64,000 nt of DNA, from contig CM043871.1 in NCBI GenBank assembly GCA_023846275.1, forward strand, positions 30,720,569-30,784,568, given 5' to 3'. The notes under the pieces were generated by a model. That model ran no database searches and was not told where the DNA came from. It worked only from the letters and a program-made list of their open reading frames with translations. The position numbers and the translations under genes were made by a program. This document shows, in pieces, positions 1-12,705 of this stretch (position 1 is the stretch's first letter; every line of letters starts with the position of its first letter). The stretch comes from Vanilla planifolia (lineage: Eukaryota; Streptophyta; Magnoliopsida; Asparagales; Orchidaceae).

Positions 1-927
1 CTGTACTTATTTCTAAAATCTTGTTTTATTATATTATTAAGTATTACTAGATTTAAAAATGTCAACATTTACCTTCACTCTTTTTAAATGGTAAACATAA
101 AAAACCCACTGCTAAATCTTCTAAACAAGATTTTCCTATTTCCTTGTATATAATCACCTAATAAAAATTGTATAACACCAGATTCTTGCACCACAAAAAA
201 ATTCAAAAATTTTAGCATAATTCTATGAGATAATAAGGTAAAAAAAATTAAAATACAACTTTTTAAATAAGAAATGAAAAATATCATGAAAAAATAAATA
301 TTTTTTTTAGAATAGTATTCATTCAAAACAAAGTATGCTAAAATAGCTCGAGTCATGATGAGAGTATTTTTCATATGGATATCTTAACTAAGGATAACCT
401 CTCATTAATTTTGGGATGAGCTTAGAGAATCTTTCCAACGCTTATTAATTATTAAGTAATCAAGTTCGTCGCAGGCTCATCCATCTAAGAGCTCTCTGCT
501 TTATAAGATTGTTGTCCTCAAGTTTGCAATCACATTAGGAAGACCTCTTCTTATGGATAGTTGATCAAAAAGAGAAGTTACAATCCCTAATCATTAACAA
601 TAAATATCAATTCCATAGAGTGGTGTGACTCCCTAATCATATAGCTTCACAATTCTATATCCACAAAATATTTTTTCTTAAAGACTTAGCACATCACATC
701 ATTTCTACTAGTTCTAGCACATTGTCTTATTTCTAATAGTTCTAAATCCCTTGATTTATATATTATAAAAATAAAAATACAAGATGTATACGCCACAATT
801 ATTACAATAAACTACGAATGAAGAAGCTTCAATATCAACAAATATTATACAAAATGGATAATTTCACATAGAAAAACACTAGAACGGTTAGGGATAGAAC
901 GAATGGTAGATTAGAGTAAAACATATT
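1..927. repeat. Diverged copy of the MCRS1-like gene 5' flank
   Basis: This stretch aligns collinearly with 12706-13580, which lies upstream of MCRS1-like copy A. Shared blocks include the run around 69-90 against 12766-12790, the block near 340-420 against 13025-13110, and the end near 911-926 against 13564-13579. Homology stops abruptly at about 927. Relative to this copy, the 12.7-kb copy lacks about 45 bases near 500-545. Divergence is clearly greater than between the two MCRS1-like genes. No coding sequence is seen; the small ORF on the minus strand is a chance opening in AT-rich DNA. Confidence 0.8.
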
Positions 928-2223
928 TCAAATTAACAAAACCAAGAGCATCTTTAGGTCTAGCAGCATAATGATTGCCTGGATTGGCTATAGAGGTGGG
1001 CAAAAAGCTGGGGACATGAAGAGTGAGGAGAGGAGCATTAACTCATTGGAGAAAGACAACAGTACAAGAAGATAGATAAAAGGAAACAATTATTGCAAGT
1101 GGCCCATTCACGTAATAGCAGTTCAAGGTTCTAACATTATATTTAATTTTCAGTGCAAAAAAAAAAAATAAAGAATCCTACAATCTCCCATAAACTAAAA
1201 TCATCTATATTGAAAGTTTTGTCTAAGCAGATAATTTGTCATATTTAACATGAAGAACATCAAAAAGAATTAGTCCAACTAGAAAAGGAGACTCGTTAAT
1301 TGCTTCACCAGGAGTGACATTCACAAGGATCTATGCAATGGTCACTTCAATTGGACCAGTTGTATCTTTAAATAACCTAGTTATTAAATCAATAGTTTAA
1401 ACATGAGTTGTGATTCCAAATAATCTCCTCTTCAATTGAGACTCAACCAAACTCTCAAGTCAAGTAAAATATCACACATAAACGATGTTAATGTGTCAAT
1501 CCCTTGATAATTTAATTCAACAAGGATGACCAAAACATGAGATTCATGCATCAATCACTTTTAATGAAGTCTATGTCACTTTACAAATATGAATCAATAA
1601 AACCAAGTATTCAACATATTAAGAGTTAATCAAATTAAGTTACAAAACCTTATCCATAACATCAAGCATTCAACATTTTAAGAACTAATCAAACCAAGCA
1701 CAAAAACACTTAACCTTGCACAACAATGTTGGAGACGATCAGAAACTCATGGAAGTATCGAGTCATATAAACAACGTGATTCCAACTAAACCTAACTTCA
1801 CTACCACTTGTTTAGGGAATAGCATCAATTGGGTGATCAAAGTTTGTCCTAATACACTCTTAAATTAAGTCGACGAGATGGTACAGGTTCATAATATACA
1901 AAGATTTTAGCACAATGTTCAACTTGAAATATGGGATAAACCAGGAGCTTACTTTATCAGCATACTAGCTGCAGTTTTAAATATCATATCAATAGCAGAT
2001 TCTGCTCCTTGGATCTCCAACAAGTGAAGAACTCTACACATTCTGTTTTCAAATCAGTACAGCTAAAACCTAAAGTCCTCATTCTAAAATGATGCAAGGA
2101 GGCCGATAAAGTGGGTTTGCAACTAACTTGGTCAAGCAAGATGTAAGGAGTTTTCACCAAAATTCCGATTTGATCGCCTCACCCATCGTTCTTGCTCATC
2201 TATTCTTCTGGCTTTGCCCACTA
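928..2223. other. Intergenic, no gene recognised
   Basis: AT-rich sequence between the flank repeat and the small gene at 2224-3253. I see no ORF with family resemblance and no clear transposon domain. It probably holds the 3' UTR and downstream flank of the small minus-strand gene at its right end. Confidence 0.4.
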
Positions 2224-3253
2224 CTAAGTTGGACAAAAATAAGACCATTCAAAAATGCACATTACAAAAGCAAGCAATCTCATAGCCTGAAGTAGCAATT
2301 TCGAGTTAAGGGAGAAAACAAAAAAAAGGGTAAGAGATTCACCTCAAAGGTTGTTGATGCAGAAGCATCATACTTTAAACCTGTAAAATTTAAAGAAATA
2401 ATATTACTTCAAAGGTTACAAAAATCTTGCAGTTACTCAAGCCAACAGGGAAAGAGCCCACCTTTACTCCTTATTTTGGGTATATCTGAAGCAGTCCCAA
2501 GCCAAGGACGAAAAAATGGCAAACTGTTGGATATTTTGGCGACTGGGAGATGCGAGTTCTGAAGCTTGCTTTCACTGTTGCAATTTCCAAAATAGCCGTT
2601 GAAATGGGAAGAAGAAAATGGATTAGCATCCAAGTATTTACAACTCCGATGTCTGTTAATCCCAAGAGCTTCTTGCTCTGTTGCCAAATCATCAGCATTT
2701 AGCTGGTGCCTAAACCTAAAGGAAAACGACGATGGGTGTCCCCACTACTACCATCATGCTCCTCCCTATCTAGATTACGAAGCTTTCGCCATTCAGGCTC
2801 CTCAAGTTCCCCCTTGCCTCCAAGACAAGCCGTCCTCCCAAACAGAGAAGAGAAACTACCTCCTCCCAAAGCTCCCTTCTCAAAACCCCTCACACCCGTT
2901 TGACAACATCCGGCACCCTTTTTCATAGTCCTCACCTGAAAACGCCCGAAGCTTGCCACGACCTGACGGTCTCCATCTCCTCCGGCGGCTTAAGGCCGCA
3001 GGGGCTGTAACTTTCGCTGGACAACTTCGCGAAAACGGCGGACGATGGAAGGGTTGATATCAGACGACGGGCAGCAGTACTCCTTGGTAGTAACCGTGCG
3101 CTTTCCCCGGTCAACGTCGCCGAAAGTAGCGGTGGCGGCCGGAGGGTAGGGGGGAACGTTGCCGAGTCCACGACGGAAAATCCAGGAAGAGCTGGTGGTG
3201 CTCTTGCTGCCGACGGAGGATTTCAGCGACGGCTTGGGTTAGACAGAGGACAT
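2224..3253 (-). pseudogene. Unrecognised four-exon gene with an early in-frame stop
   Basis: A splice-consistent minus-strand model can be drawn: exon 1 3253-2936 (318 nt, donor CAG|GTGAGG), exon 2 2702-2462 (241 nt, donor AAAG|GTGGGC), exon 3 2380-2343 (38 nt, acceptor TTTTACAG, donor GAG|GTGAAT), exon 4 2286-2224 ending in TAG. All phases match (0, 1, 0) and the total is 660 nt. The product would start MSSV, then hit TAA at codon 5, and continue as a Ser/Thr- and Lys-rich N-terminus that I cannot assign to a family. In the duplicate at 57677-57928 the same codon reads TAC, so this copy carries the lesion. A start further downstream is possible but no good Met exists in exon 1. The exon 3-4 assignment is the weakest part. 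Function unknown. Confidence 0.45.
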
Positions 3254-3788
3254 GGCGGAGAGAGGATCGAGCCTTCCATGGAATTACTCTGTATTATGGA
3301 TAGGATTCGATGCCCCTTCCTTTTTTTCATCTGCGCCGGTAAAGTTGGGAAGGATGGAAGGAGAACAAAAGAAAACCATGGGCCACTTGTTAATTAAATT
3401 AAAAAAAAAAAAAAAAAAAACCCAAGTCCGTGATGGAAAAGAAAAGCAAGTAAACGGAAAGGCAACCGAATGTCGACAAAAGTCGACAGGACTAACGAAG
3501 CAAATCCGCGTCGACGGTCACCGTGGGTCCAATCTTTCTACCGGATATATCACTTCAGCACAACGAAATGGATCAAAATTCTCCCGTCTCTTCACTCCAT
3601 CAAATCAGTAAATAAAAGAAATAAAGCAGCTACTTAAATATTAACTTGCACGACAGCTGTATCCATCAGCACCAAGCATGCAATTATCAAACTACAAAAA
3701 TAAAGCAGCTACTTAAATAACTTTGCAACGCACTTCCCTGCGTTTGGAAAGCACGGTGGACCCAAACATGAACCAAAGCCAACGGGTT
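3254..3788. promoter_or_regulatory. Intergenic between the small gene and MCRS1-like copy A
   Basis: This holds the 3' flank of the MCRS1-like gene and the presumed promoter/5' UTR of the small minus-strand gene. It has a 20-base A run near 3401-3420 and a duplicated element (AATAAAGCAGCTACTTAAAT) at about 3621 and 3700. It matches 57929-58491 with several indels and is the most diverged part of the duplicated segment. No defined promoter motif is claimed. Confidence 0.4.
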
Positions 3789-6700
3789 TTAGGTATACCC
3801 AAAATCGAATTCTGATTTAGGTTTTTGAATGTATTGTCTCAACGAAGTGATGTGATGCTTTACAGCAGGCTCGTTCACCTCAAAGATGAATCTCATGTCT
3901 TTTATCTGTAGGCAAAAATAAGAAGATCTATGTTTAAAAATGCTGTAGGAAACATTTCCATGTTTATGTTTTTGGCTCACCTCGATCAAAGCAGAGGTGC
4001 ACAAGTTAATCCGCTTCTTCACAGGTACTTCCTTGCTGTTCACAAAAATGGAACTCTTGCCGATGTTTTTGAGATGAAAACATCCATCTTCATCCATCTT
4101 AATGATTGCCTATTAACAAAATATTTGCAAATATTCAATAGAGTTCTATCGTAAACAACTTCAACAAACAATTTTCAATATTGAGAAGACAATACAAATA
4201 AATTTAGTCTATATTATCTTTCATACTTACCTGCCTTCGTGAGATCTTATTAGCTCGTCCTTCTTTACCCAAGTCGATGTCAACTTTTATATCTTCTGTT
4301 TCTCTTCCTAACAAAACCTGGAGATTTGAAACTCAATCAGAAAGCCCAACAGTTGTTCAACAAACCCATTACAAAGATCGAAGCTAACTACATAAACATC
4401 AACTGGGCATATACCTCAGGAGTTCTGATGAAGTACTTCAAATGGCGACCATAAAAAATAGCAAAAGCGCCATGAGAAGAAATGGTCCTATTCATATAAG
4501 ATAGGGCGCCCTGCTCCAACCTTATAATGGTCTTTTTGGTGTTCATGCATTGGTATCTTGAAACTGTTGAAGAATGCATCATCATTAAGCAGAGATCATG
4601 AAATAAAATGTATTGAAATGGAAGTAGTTACATCCCATTATTTTGTTCAGAAACTGAAGAGCACAATAGTTAGATGAAAGAAACAACTAAAAGAGGATTA
4701 TAATTTGTTCTTCATTAGCATTCACAAAGAGAAACATCATAAGAACACTGAAAGTTTTGGGAAGAAGCATGACAGAGAAGTTGAATAATTTGATTAAATA
4801 CAAAGGAGACGAATATAACCCTATAGCAACCAATCCCATATTCCATTTTTCTTTAGTTCTGTAATACCAATTCACAGGGATGCACATAAATTTATTAGGT
4901 AAAAGCATCACAAAGATGGAATGTCACAATGTGAAATTCGGTAGCAAAAATTGTTAGCCATCTCTAGAGAAGTGGAAAAGGACAATAATGAATAAACTAT
5001 CTCTATTCACATAAAAGAACTTGAAGGGGTTGTTTTCTTTGAAAACAAAACCCAAGATGCACATATACAAGCAAATAAAAAAAAATTACCTGTGTGAAAC
5101 ATCAATTTACTAAATAGCCTGCAATTTCAACTCTTCCAAAGCTATATACATATATATATATTTTGTTCCTACAAACTTCCACTTCAACATCCACGATTTT
5201 ACCAAAAGTTTGATAGAACTTAATCTAAATATTTTCCAGTAAGCAGCCACAGTCGAAACTAGGCTTGGAATGGTCCTGGCGATTACCAAAACTTGTAAAG
5301 TGTTTCAAAAAGTGAACCAATATGGACATCAAATGGACATTTTAAGTGATTGCATGTCTACACAACGGGTAACAACCAAGGGATCAGCCAGTGATTGCTC
5401 CTTAATTTATGCAAGTATCCAGGAGCCAAAAAAACTCCAACATGCAGAGAATTGGGGGATGTCAAACCTAAAGGGTCAAATGCAAACAACCTAATCGTAT
5501 CTTGTTTTAGATAAAATATTAATTGAAATTTTGTTGGTTCTTTGAAAAATTTAGACTCTGAAAAAATTTTCAACTTGGACCATGAATCTTTGAAGATGGC
5601 TACTTATAGCATATGCTCTCCTTTATTAGCTTTATAATATTGATAACATGCAAACTTTTGTAGTACGTTATCATTTCATAAGTTTTAATGTGTACAAATC
5701 CAACAATTTAATTACAAATTGTAAGATAATTGGATTATTTTAAATAATAATAAATCTTAAATTTTGTATCACTTTACTGTTTAGTTCTACTAAATAAATA
5801 TTCAAAAGCTGGCAGGCAGTCAAACTGAAAACCCATCCTTTACAAGTTATGCATTGGATCCAAGCCAATGTTCTGACCAGACAAAACTTCTGAATTGACC
5901 ATAATAGTATTTGGATCTGATCTGGTGCAGGGTCTACTAGATTAGAAACTAATCTGCATTCATTAAAGAGATCTCTCTGCTACGTAAGTAGATAAAAACC
6001 AGTGTATTGCTCTGAGCACAATGACACCCAGTTAATTCATGAAGGTAGCATGTCCATATGCAACTCGAATGTAAAAGAACGGGTATTATATGGCTAAATA
6101 CGTTGTAGTAACAGACATTCATTTGGAACAGATTCACATATGAAAATAATGGTCCATTCAACTTCCTAGAGAAGCAAAGCAGTTCAGTAGGTTCGCCTTG
6201 GTAAGATAGAATCAAACTTAGGTGAGAATGGAATAAGCAAAGAGGCAAATGACATGAAAACAGAAATCAAGCAAGAAAGTGAAAACCTGGCTACTTCTTT
6301 ACCACGTTTCTTCAATCAATATGGATTATTTCCTAACAAATTATAGTCATATTTAACTTTCAGGAATTCCGATAGATTAGAATCAATAAAAAAGTAGGCA
6401 TCCTTCTCTAGATCACCCATACCTATTTTGATAATCAGATCCTAAGAAACAACTTTACACAATGGAAAATCATTTAATTAAGAATACAAGTAAACAATAA
6501 AAGGGTACATGATGACTAATTGTAGTTTGTGTTCCACATTTCATAACACAACAAAACATAGCCTCAGTGAGAACACAATTTTACTGCTAAGTCAGCAAAA
6601 CAGAAACTCTCCAACAAATATAGACAAGCAGGATATCATCTTGAATGAAGTTAAAAATTACCTTCTTTCGTGAAGAGAGAGCATTCCATATCATATGGCC

Positions 6701-9700
6701 CCAAATCCATATCAAGTATCTGCAAGAAAATAGAAACACCAATGAACTTTGACTGAAAAAAACTGTCACTGAAATTAATAAGGGTTAAACTGTACCATAG
6801 CCTCTATGTCTGAGAAGCTGGGTGCTTCATCGTCATCATCATTGTCAGAAGGCTGTTCCTCTTGGTCCGAAACTGACATAGTTGGAAGTGGATCAATATA
6901 GCCCAACTGACTCGAGTGTGATGGCATGCACATTTGCATTACAGCTTCGCTCTTTAATTCCTTTGCAGAAGCATAGAGAGTACAACTTTTAGAGCCTTCA
7001 TTGCATCTCAGAGAACAAACACGTAAAAGAGAACATATTAAAATATTTTTACCAAACCTACAACTGTAGCTTCTTGCTTCAAAGTAGGATCTGATGCAGA
7101 GTGAGAACTTACTGCCGGTGGAATCAAATTGGCATCATCATCACCAACATTAGAATTTCCAAAAGCTCCAGAAGTCAAATCCCTTTCAGCCGACATAGGA
7201 TCTAATATACCATCTGTAGTTGATTGCAACAAACCTACTTTTGGTACCATCGATTGTCCTGCCTTGAAATTTGTCATATTTGGTGGCAATTTTGTTGAAT
7301 TTCCCGGAGCAGCCTTACCATCATTAGTCACAGTTGATGAAACATTTTGCCTTACATTGGTAGTAGCAAATGTTTGAAACAACTTTGCAGGAAAACTAAC
7401 ATCATCATTGCATGGAACATCCAAGTCCTCTGTGTTTAATACACATATGGTTAGCTTTTCCATTAGTGCATCAGGAGATGCTCTTGAAGATGACGGCATA
7501 TTACTGACTCCTGGAACTATAGAGCAATCAAGATTACTCAAGCCAACATTTTTCTCTACAGGAATAGCTTCGTGTTCCATAGAACTCTCGTTCTTGCAAA
7601 CCGTAATGCCAGTATCCAAAGCTTCTGATGGTTTAGATTCTCCAGGATCAGTCAAGTTATCCATTTGATTATCAGTAGGAGAACTTAAAAGTATGGAACC
7701 AAGACCATTCAGGCAGGATCTACCTCCAAAATCATCCACATCCACATCAAACAAATGAACCTCCTCCTCGTCATCGGTGAAGGTCAAGCCAGGGCTAGAA
7801 AATTCAATAAAGTTGTTTTCTGATAACAATGATGAATTGTCTAAAGCAACTGTAGATGTCCCAACATTTAGCTTGCCCTTTGGAGTAACATCATCAGATG
7901 CTTGGTGATCCATTTTTTTGACATGCTCCATAGTGAGGACTCCACAGTCATTTTCTTCAAATTGAGCATCCATAGGCAGAGTTGGTGTAGCATCTTCAAC
8001 AATTGTTTTCCAAATAGGAAGATCGGGTGGAGAAGAGGAATAACCAAGCTGATTAAACGTAGAGCAAGATTCTGCAATCTTTGGTCCAGGGTTGAGATTT
8101 CCTCCAACAGCACAACAAAGATTATCTTGAATACTATTCATTGAACTAAAATCCCTTGAGGGCTTTACTTCTATATCCACATTAGCATTAGCATTGCTTA
8201 AAGCCAAACTATGGGTTGGTCTGGATTCTTGGACATCTTGGGTCTGCGATGAACAATGATTTCGATCAAGTGCACAAGGGAATTCGTTTCCTGAGATGTT
8301 AGCTTCAAATCTCTGACTTGCATCATTTAAGCCAGCTTCATCCATAGGACTGCAAGAAATATTTTCCATATTTGCAAATGAGCAATCCCTGCCCAATATT
8401 CCATCTGGAAGCTCAGTCTCAACTGATCCAACAATGCCTCCATGAAATTCATCTTGACTAACAGTATAATTTGTATCTAAATGTAAATAGTTGTCAGATG
8501 AAGGCACATTAATGGGAGATTTGTCAAGAATGAACTCTTTATGCCACTTAAATTGATTATTTAAATAGCTCTCTGTACCAACATGTGAGCTTGGTAGCTC
8601 AAGGAAATCAAAATTGGCAGATCCATGCGATTCACTACGTGCTTTCTTTCTTGCTGCATAGTAGTGACATTGCAAACTGTCCAATTTCCTCCTCCCAGTT
8701 AAACTCTCCTTTAATTTGGAATTGCAAGCTCTACCAGGTTTAGAAGGGTTGCATGCTGATAATCCAATCTCAATATCAATGATGCGAGCAGATGCCTCAG
8801 CAGATGTATTCAAGTCATACAGAAGCAAACGCCACCGGTCTTCGAGTTCCCGAACAGTGATTCGTCTAGAAAAATTGACAGCACCTTTAGCTAATGACTC
8901 CAAGGATGCACCAGCCTATTTCAAGGACGCATTATAATCAAGCATCGATTATAGTGGCACATAAATAAATTCAGGTTAGGTTCAATGGAACACAAAAAAG
9001 GCCAAACAAACCCAAATTCAACAGTTCTAGTTTATGAGATCTAGATATATAACATCACCCTTATGTTTTATTTCACCTTAAATGTTCAAATGTGAAACAA
9101 TGCAAAAAGTGATGAATTAATAAACAATACTTAACACAATAAAAAAGATAAATCATTCACAGCAAAGCTAAAATTACACAACAACTAACACCTTCATATG
9201 AATCCAACTAAAATTCAGACAGTGTTCTAGCTGGCAGTGCTTACAAAAGCAAACTATGAAAGCATTCGCAGAATTTTACACAAAGCAAGAAAATATCTTT
9301 TAGGGAAATTTTAATACTGTTGGAATTAATTTCAGCCCTGCCCGTCCTACTCTACAACACGAATTATCTATATCACTTTCCAATAACATTCGCAGATGTT
9401 TGCTCGTAGTATTGAAGCTTCAAAGGAAAAAGGGTATATTAGAGTAGTTATCCCGTAAGTTGCATAATTGGTTACTTCTACATTTGATTATTTGTATGAT
9501 AAAAGATTAACACCTCTTAACCCTGCTCAACCATGTTACAACTTATCTGTGACCTTTTTAATTATTTGTAGCTTCATATTTGTACTAGTGCTCCATCTAA
9601 TGGCGTTTGAATTTGTTTATTGAGTTGATTCTAACATTATGATTTGACACATTGCATGCTTTGTTTGCTAAATGCTATCTATGCTTTTTCGATAATGAAA

Positions 9701-12028
9701 TAATCTATCAATTATTTTTGAAAAGTTGGCGGTTTCAATGTAATGTTTTGACACATTTCATTATTAATTTTTACAAAACTTCTCTCATCCTATATTGTAA
9801 GTATAATGTTTTGAAGATATCAGTGCATCCTAGCACTTTCTTCGAAAAACAAATAATATCCACACACAAAAAAAAGAGATACTGCTTCTTAGGGCAAAAA
9901 GCTGCCTATTTATGGGCTCCAAGGAAATATGAAAGATGCCAACCAAACTCAACTTGAAAAATAATTAACATTTTAATGGATCTAAATGGCACAACTACCA
10001 CAAGGATTCTTCCAAATAGAAATAACTTCGTAAAAAATTAGCACATAAATAAATAGTTAGTATTCAATCTACCAGGACAAAACTTTCCACTCTTATCCTA
10101 CATAAGTTATTATTGTCCTTCTATATGAAAGAAAACAAGTAAAAAGTTATATAGAACAAAACCACATCCTGAACAAATTAATAAGAGCTCATAGTTGAAA
10201 ATAAAGTAACCCATTCAGAATTTGAGAATCCTTGGTCAACACCCTGCTATGAACAAATGCAACTAATAAATTGTACATCTTTAATTGCTTTATTACTTCA
10301 TAGAACTTTGGTAAAAAGTATGCTATGAAAATCTTCCTCCCTATTGTCTGCACCGCCATAGGCAAGGCCACTCTAAGCAGGACTATAAATTGCTAAGGCA
10401 ACAAAATCAGATATTGGAGCCATCTCTCCCTCATGACTATCCCATTGTCGAAAGCAGGAGTTGAAAGTAAAGCAGGTCATGCAGTTGGAGGAAGGAAAGA
10501 CCTCCAGAGAGGCACACCTTACTTTGGAGAAGCCTGCCGAGCAGCATTCTCCTGGAACAAACACAAAGTCTGAAGTAATCTTGTCAAGGAATACCAAGGG
10601 GAACCATTCTCCAAGGCCTTCATCGAAGGATACAAGGGTTAACAACAGAATAATATCATCCATTGCAGGGTTGGAAAGCAACTGGCCTAACTATCAGATT
10701 TGGAAATTTCTTTAATATGAACAGAGAAACAACCCAAGGATGTCCAGCTCAATCAGCTCTCAATTCTTACATTTGATGATAACAAGGGTGATATCTGTTT
10801 GGACTTGAAAATGATTTCATCCAAGAAAGATGCAAACGAGTTTGCGTTCGAAAATCCCAAATGCAAATTGCCTCTTCTCAGTTTACTAAGTAAAGCTCAA
10901 AAGCTGACCTTGACTTTGGTATTCCATCCCAAAATGATTACAGCTTTAATATGGAATATTCGAGGCATTGCAAGCAATGCCTCCCTCAACCGAGCTAAAG
11001 TCTCATCCTAAATCATAAGAACTAATTATTGGCTCTACTTAAACAAATGGTAAATGAATCCCAAGTTTCGATTTTTTCTTATAAATTGGGGCTCAATAAT
11101 AGCATCCACAATCAATCAAATAAGATATAAATTATTTTGAATGTTCAACTCCAAATAGACACAATCTATTATTCAGACCAGTCCATGCTTATAAAGGTGA
11201 AAAAGGAAAATTCGGATAACGTAGTGTTCTAGTCTATTGTGCTGCAAAACACACTAGATGTCAAAGGACGATTTTGCAGTCTGAGCTCCCACAACATCAG
11301 CAATTGTCATTAAACAATCCATGTCTTTTGGGTTATGATTTTAATGTTATTATAAACGTAGACGAGTACTTGGGCCCAACTGTTTAGGATATCAAAGCAA
11401 TGAAAGACTTTCAAATGTTCATAGAAAATGCTTCCACAATCCAACCACATGTAATAAGCACCTTTACCTATCACACAACAAAAGGAATGAAGCTCCAATC
11501 TGGAAATGATTGGATAGATTGCTATGCAATGAAAGCTAGTGAGCTCTATTTCTCAACTTTTCTAGTAAGTTGAAGTTTGATCATGCATCAATTCTGCACC
11601 AAGTATATAGCTCTAATAAAAGAACGTCACATCAGTTCAAATGTATTCAATGTGATTTCGACACAAATCCTTGAAGGACATGATTAAAAAAAATGAAGAT
11701 CTATCAATTATAACAAGTATTTTGTACAAATTTGGAGCTAAATTAAGAAGGCTTAAAATGCTTCTGAAAAATAAAGTAAATAAATGTTTGACAATATTTT
11801 CGATAGCCACAAAGTAAAAGAGAAAGCAGTTAAATTGCTAGAAGAGCAGGTATGGCAAATCGCTATCTGAGGATAACAGGTCGAAGTGGACTAAGTCTCA
11901 AGCAGACCTCATTAGATGCCAAACCTTGAAAGAAAAAAGGCAGGTGGGGGGAGAACTACCTCGACGGCGTTCTTGAGAAGGAGATCGTCTTGTGGATTCC
12001 ACTTGTTGAAAGAGGTGAGAGCGCCCAT
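3789..12028 (-). CDS. MCRS1: MCRS1-like FHA-domain protein, copy A (complete, 8 exons)
   Basis: Plant homologue of microspherule protein 1 (Arabidopsis EMB1967 type). Animal MCRS1 is a subunit of the INO80 remodeller and NSL acetyltransferase complexes, so a nuclear chromatin role is inferred. Exons on the minus strand: 12028-11960, 8915-7058, 6995-6796, 6719-6662, 4563-4415, 4317-4231, 4109-3981, 3905-3789 (TAA). All junctions are GT/AG, phases agree, and the CDS is 2667 nt (888 aa). Exon 1 begins MGALTSFNKWNPQDDLLLKN. Together with the start of exon 2 (SRRITVRELEDRWRLLLYD) it forms the MCRS_N domain, about residues 8-57. A basic ARKKAR patch (about 111-116) may be a nuclear signal. The middle is long, acidic, Ser/Asn-rich and probably disordered. 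The C-terminal FHA domain (about 778-866) shows LLGR and ISRRQ; Gln in place of the usual FHA His is, as I recall, normal in this family. Exon 2 could instead use the donor at 7053|7052, spliced to a later acceptor near 6956. Confidence 0.92.
4564..6661 (-). other. Intron 4 of MCRS1-like copy A
   Basis: 2.1-kb intron between the exon ending FTKE and the exon starting VSRYQCM. It contains a short (TA)n tract near 5146-5162 and otherwise AT-rich unique sequence. Small ORFs here have no family resemblance. The matching intron of copy B differs by a 39-base gain at the TA tract, a 20-base loss and a 1-base loss. Confidence 0.8.
8916..11959 (-). other. Intron 1 of MCRS1-like copy A
   Basis: 3.0-kb intron. 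The donor after GAG (11960) reads GTAGTT on the minus strand and the acceptor AATAG precedes GCTGGTGCA at 8915. 8916-10380 is AT-rich with no recognised element. About 10390-11940 is a degenerate LINE fragment in the opposite orientation (separate entry). Confidence 0.85.
10390..11940 (+). mobile_element. Degenerate LINE fragment (ORF1 end and endonuclease region)
   Basis: Plus-strand translation in shifting frames resembles plant L1-type LINEs. The start of the apurinic endonuclease is clear at about 10938 (ALIWNIRGIASNASLNRAK). The catalytic-region signature (DFNVI, then DEYLGP, then DFQMFIENAS) follows at about 11336-11430. A SDHA-like motif lies near 11580, and the linker that usually precedes the reverse transcriptase (SKWTKSQADLIRCQTLKEK) runs to about 11938. 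Upstream, 10461-10990 is a probable ORF1 tail. There are many stops and frameshifts, so it is dead. The reverse transcriptase and 3' end are absent. It lies antisense within intron 1 of the host gene and stops about 20 bases from the exon 1 splice donor. Confidence 0.75.
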
Positions 12029-12705
12029 CTCCCTTGATTCCGCCGATCACTAGCACGCCTGAGAAAAAAGGAAAACCAAAAGAAAAGCGGTGAAACGGGA
12101 ACCCGGCGAGGGCATCACGCGAAAAAAAAAGAAATCTTCCTTTTCCAACTATCTGGTCTAGGTTGTGCTTTTCATATATTGTCTTAAATCTATTTAAATA
12201 AATTTTAGATTATTTTAATATTTAATTTATGCAAAATAAATATTTTTATTTTCCACAAATATTAACAATCTTTCATGAAAAAGAAGCACCTAAAAAACAG
12301 AAGATAATTCTATGCATTTTTTTATTTTTACACAAACAAATCATATTAAAATAATTGCTAACGTAATCACATAATACTTATTATTCTAGTATTACTCTCT
12401 ATCCATTTGTTCAATTTTTCATAAGAATAATTTTAAAACATAATCAAATCATAGTTTAAAACATATTTTTTAATCTACAAAAATAATATAAATAAGATGA
12501 TTTTATTTAAGATAATATTACAATAAGTTTAAAACTACTTTAATTATTTTATAGTATCAATTATTTAACTAAATATTATCAATTATAAATTTTTAATAAC
12601 ACTTAAAAAATATATTTTTTCAAATTAATTTTTGATTAATCATTTATAATATTTAACAACATGTACATTAATCAAAACATTAATTTAAATTTAAATAATC
12701 TTGTA
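12029..12705 (-). promoter_or_regulatory. Probable promoter and 5' UTR of MCRS1-like copy A
   Basis: About 120 bases directly upstream of the ATG (12029-12150) are GC-richer and purine-rich, as expected of a 5' UTR, and then the sequence turns strongly AT-rich. No specific TATA box or element can be claimed from inspection. Confidence 0.4.

Noticed and set aside
2599..3611. Plus-strand ORFs of 65-119 codons at 2599-2928 and 3252-3611
   Set aside because: They are antisense to the minus-strand exons or run through an A tract, with no family resemblance.
3789..4097. 102-codon minus ORF (and its duplicate at 58492-58800) as an independent small gene
   Set aside because: It is exon 7 read through intron 7 into exon 8 of the MCRS1-like gene; proper GT/AG sites remove the middle.
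7129..8937. Plus-strand ORFs of 73-86 codons within 7.1-8.9 kb and their duplicates at 61.8-63.7 kb
   Set aside because: Antisense shadows of exon 2 of the MCRS1-like genes.
10373..10681. 102-codon minus ORF in intron 1
   Set aside because: Shadow of the LINE ORF1 remnant, which is supported on the plus strand.
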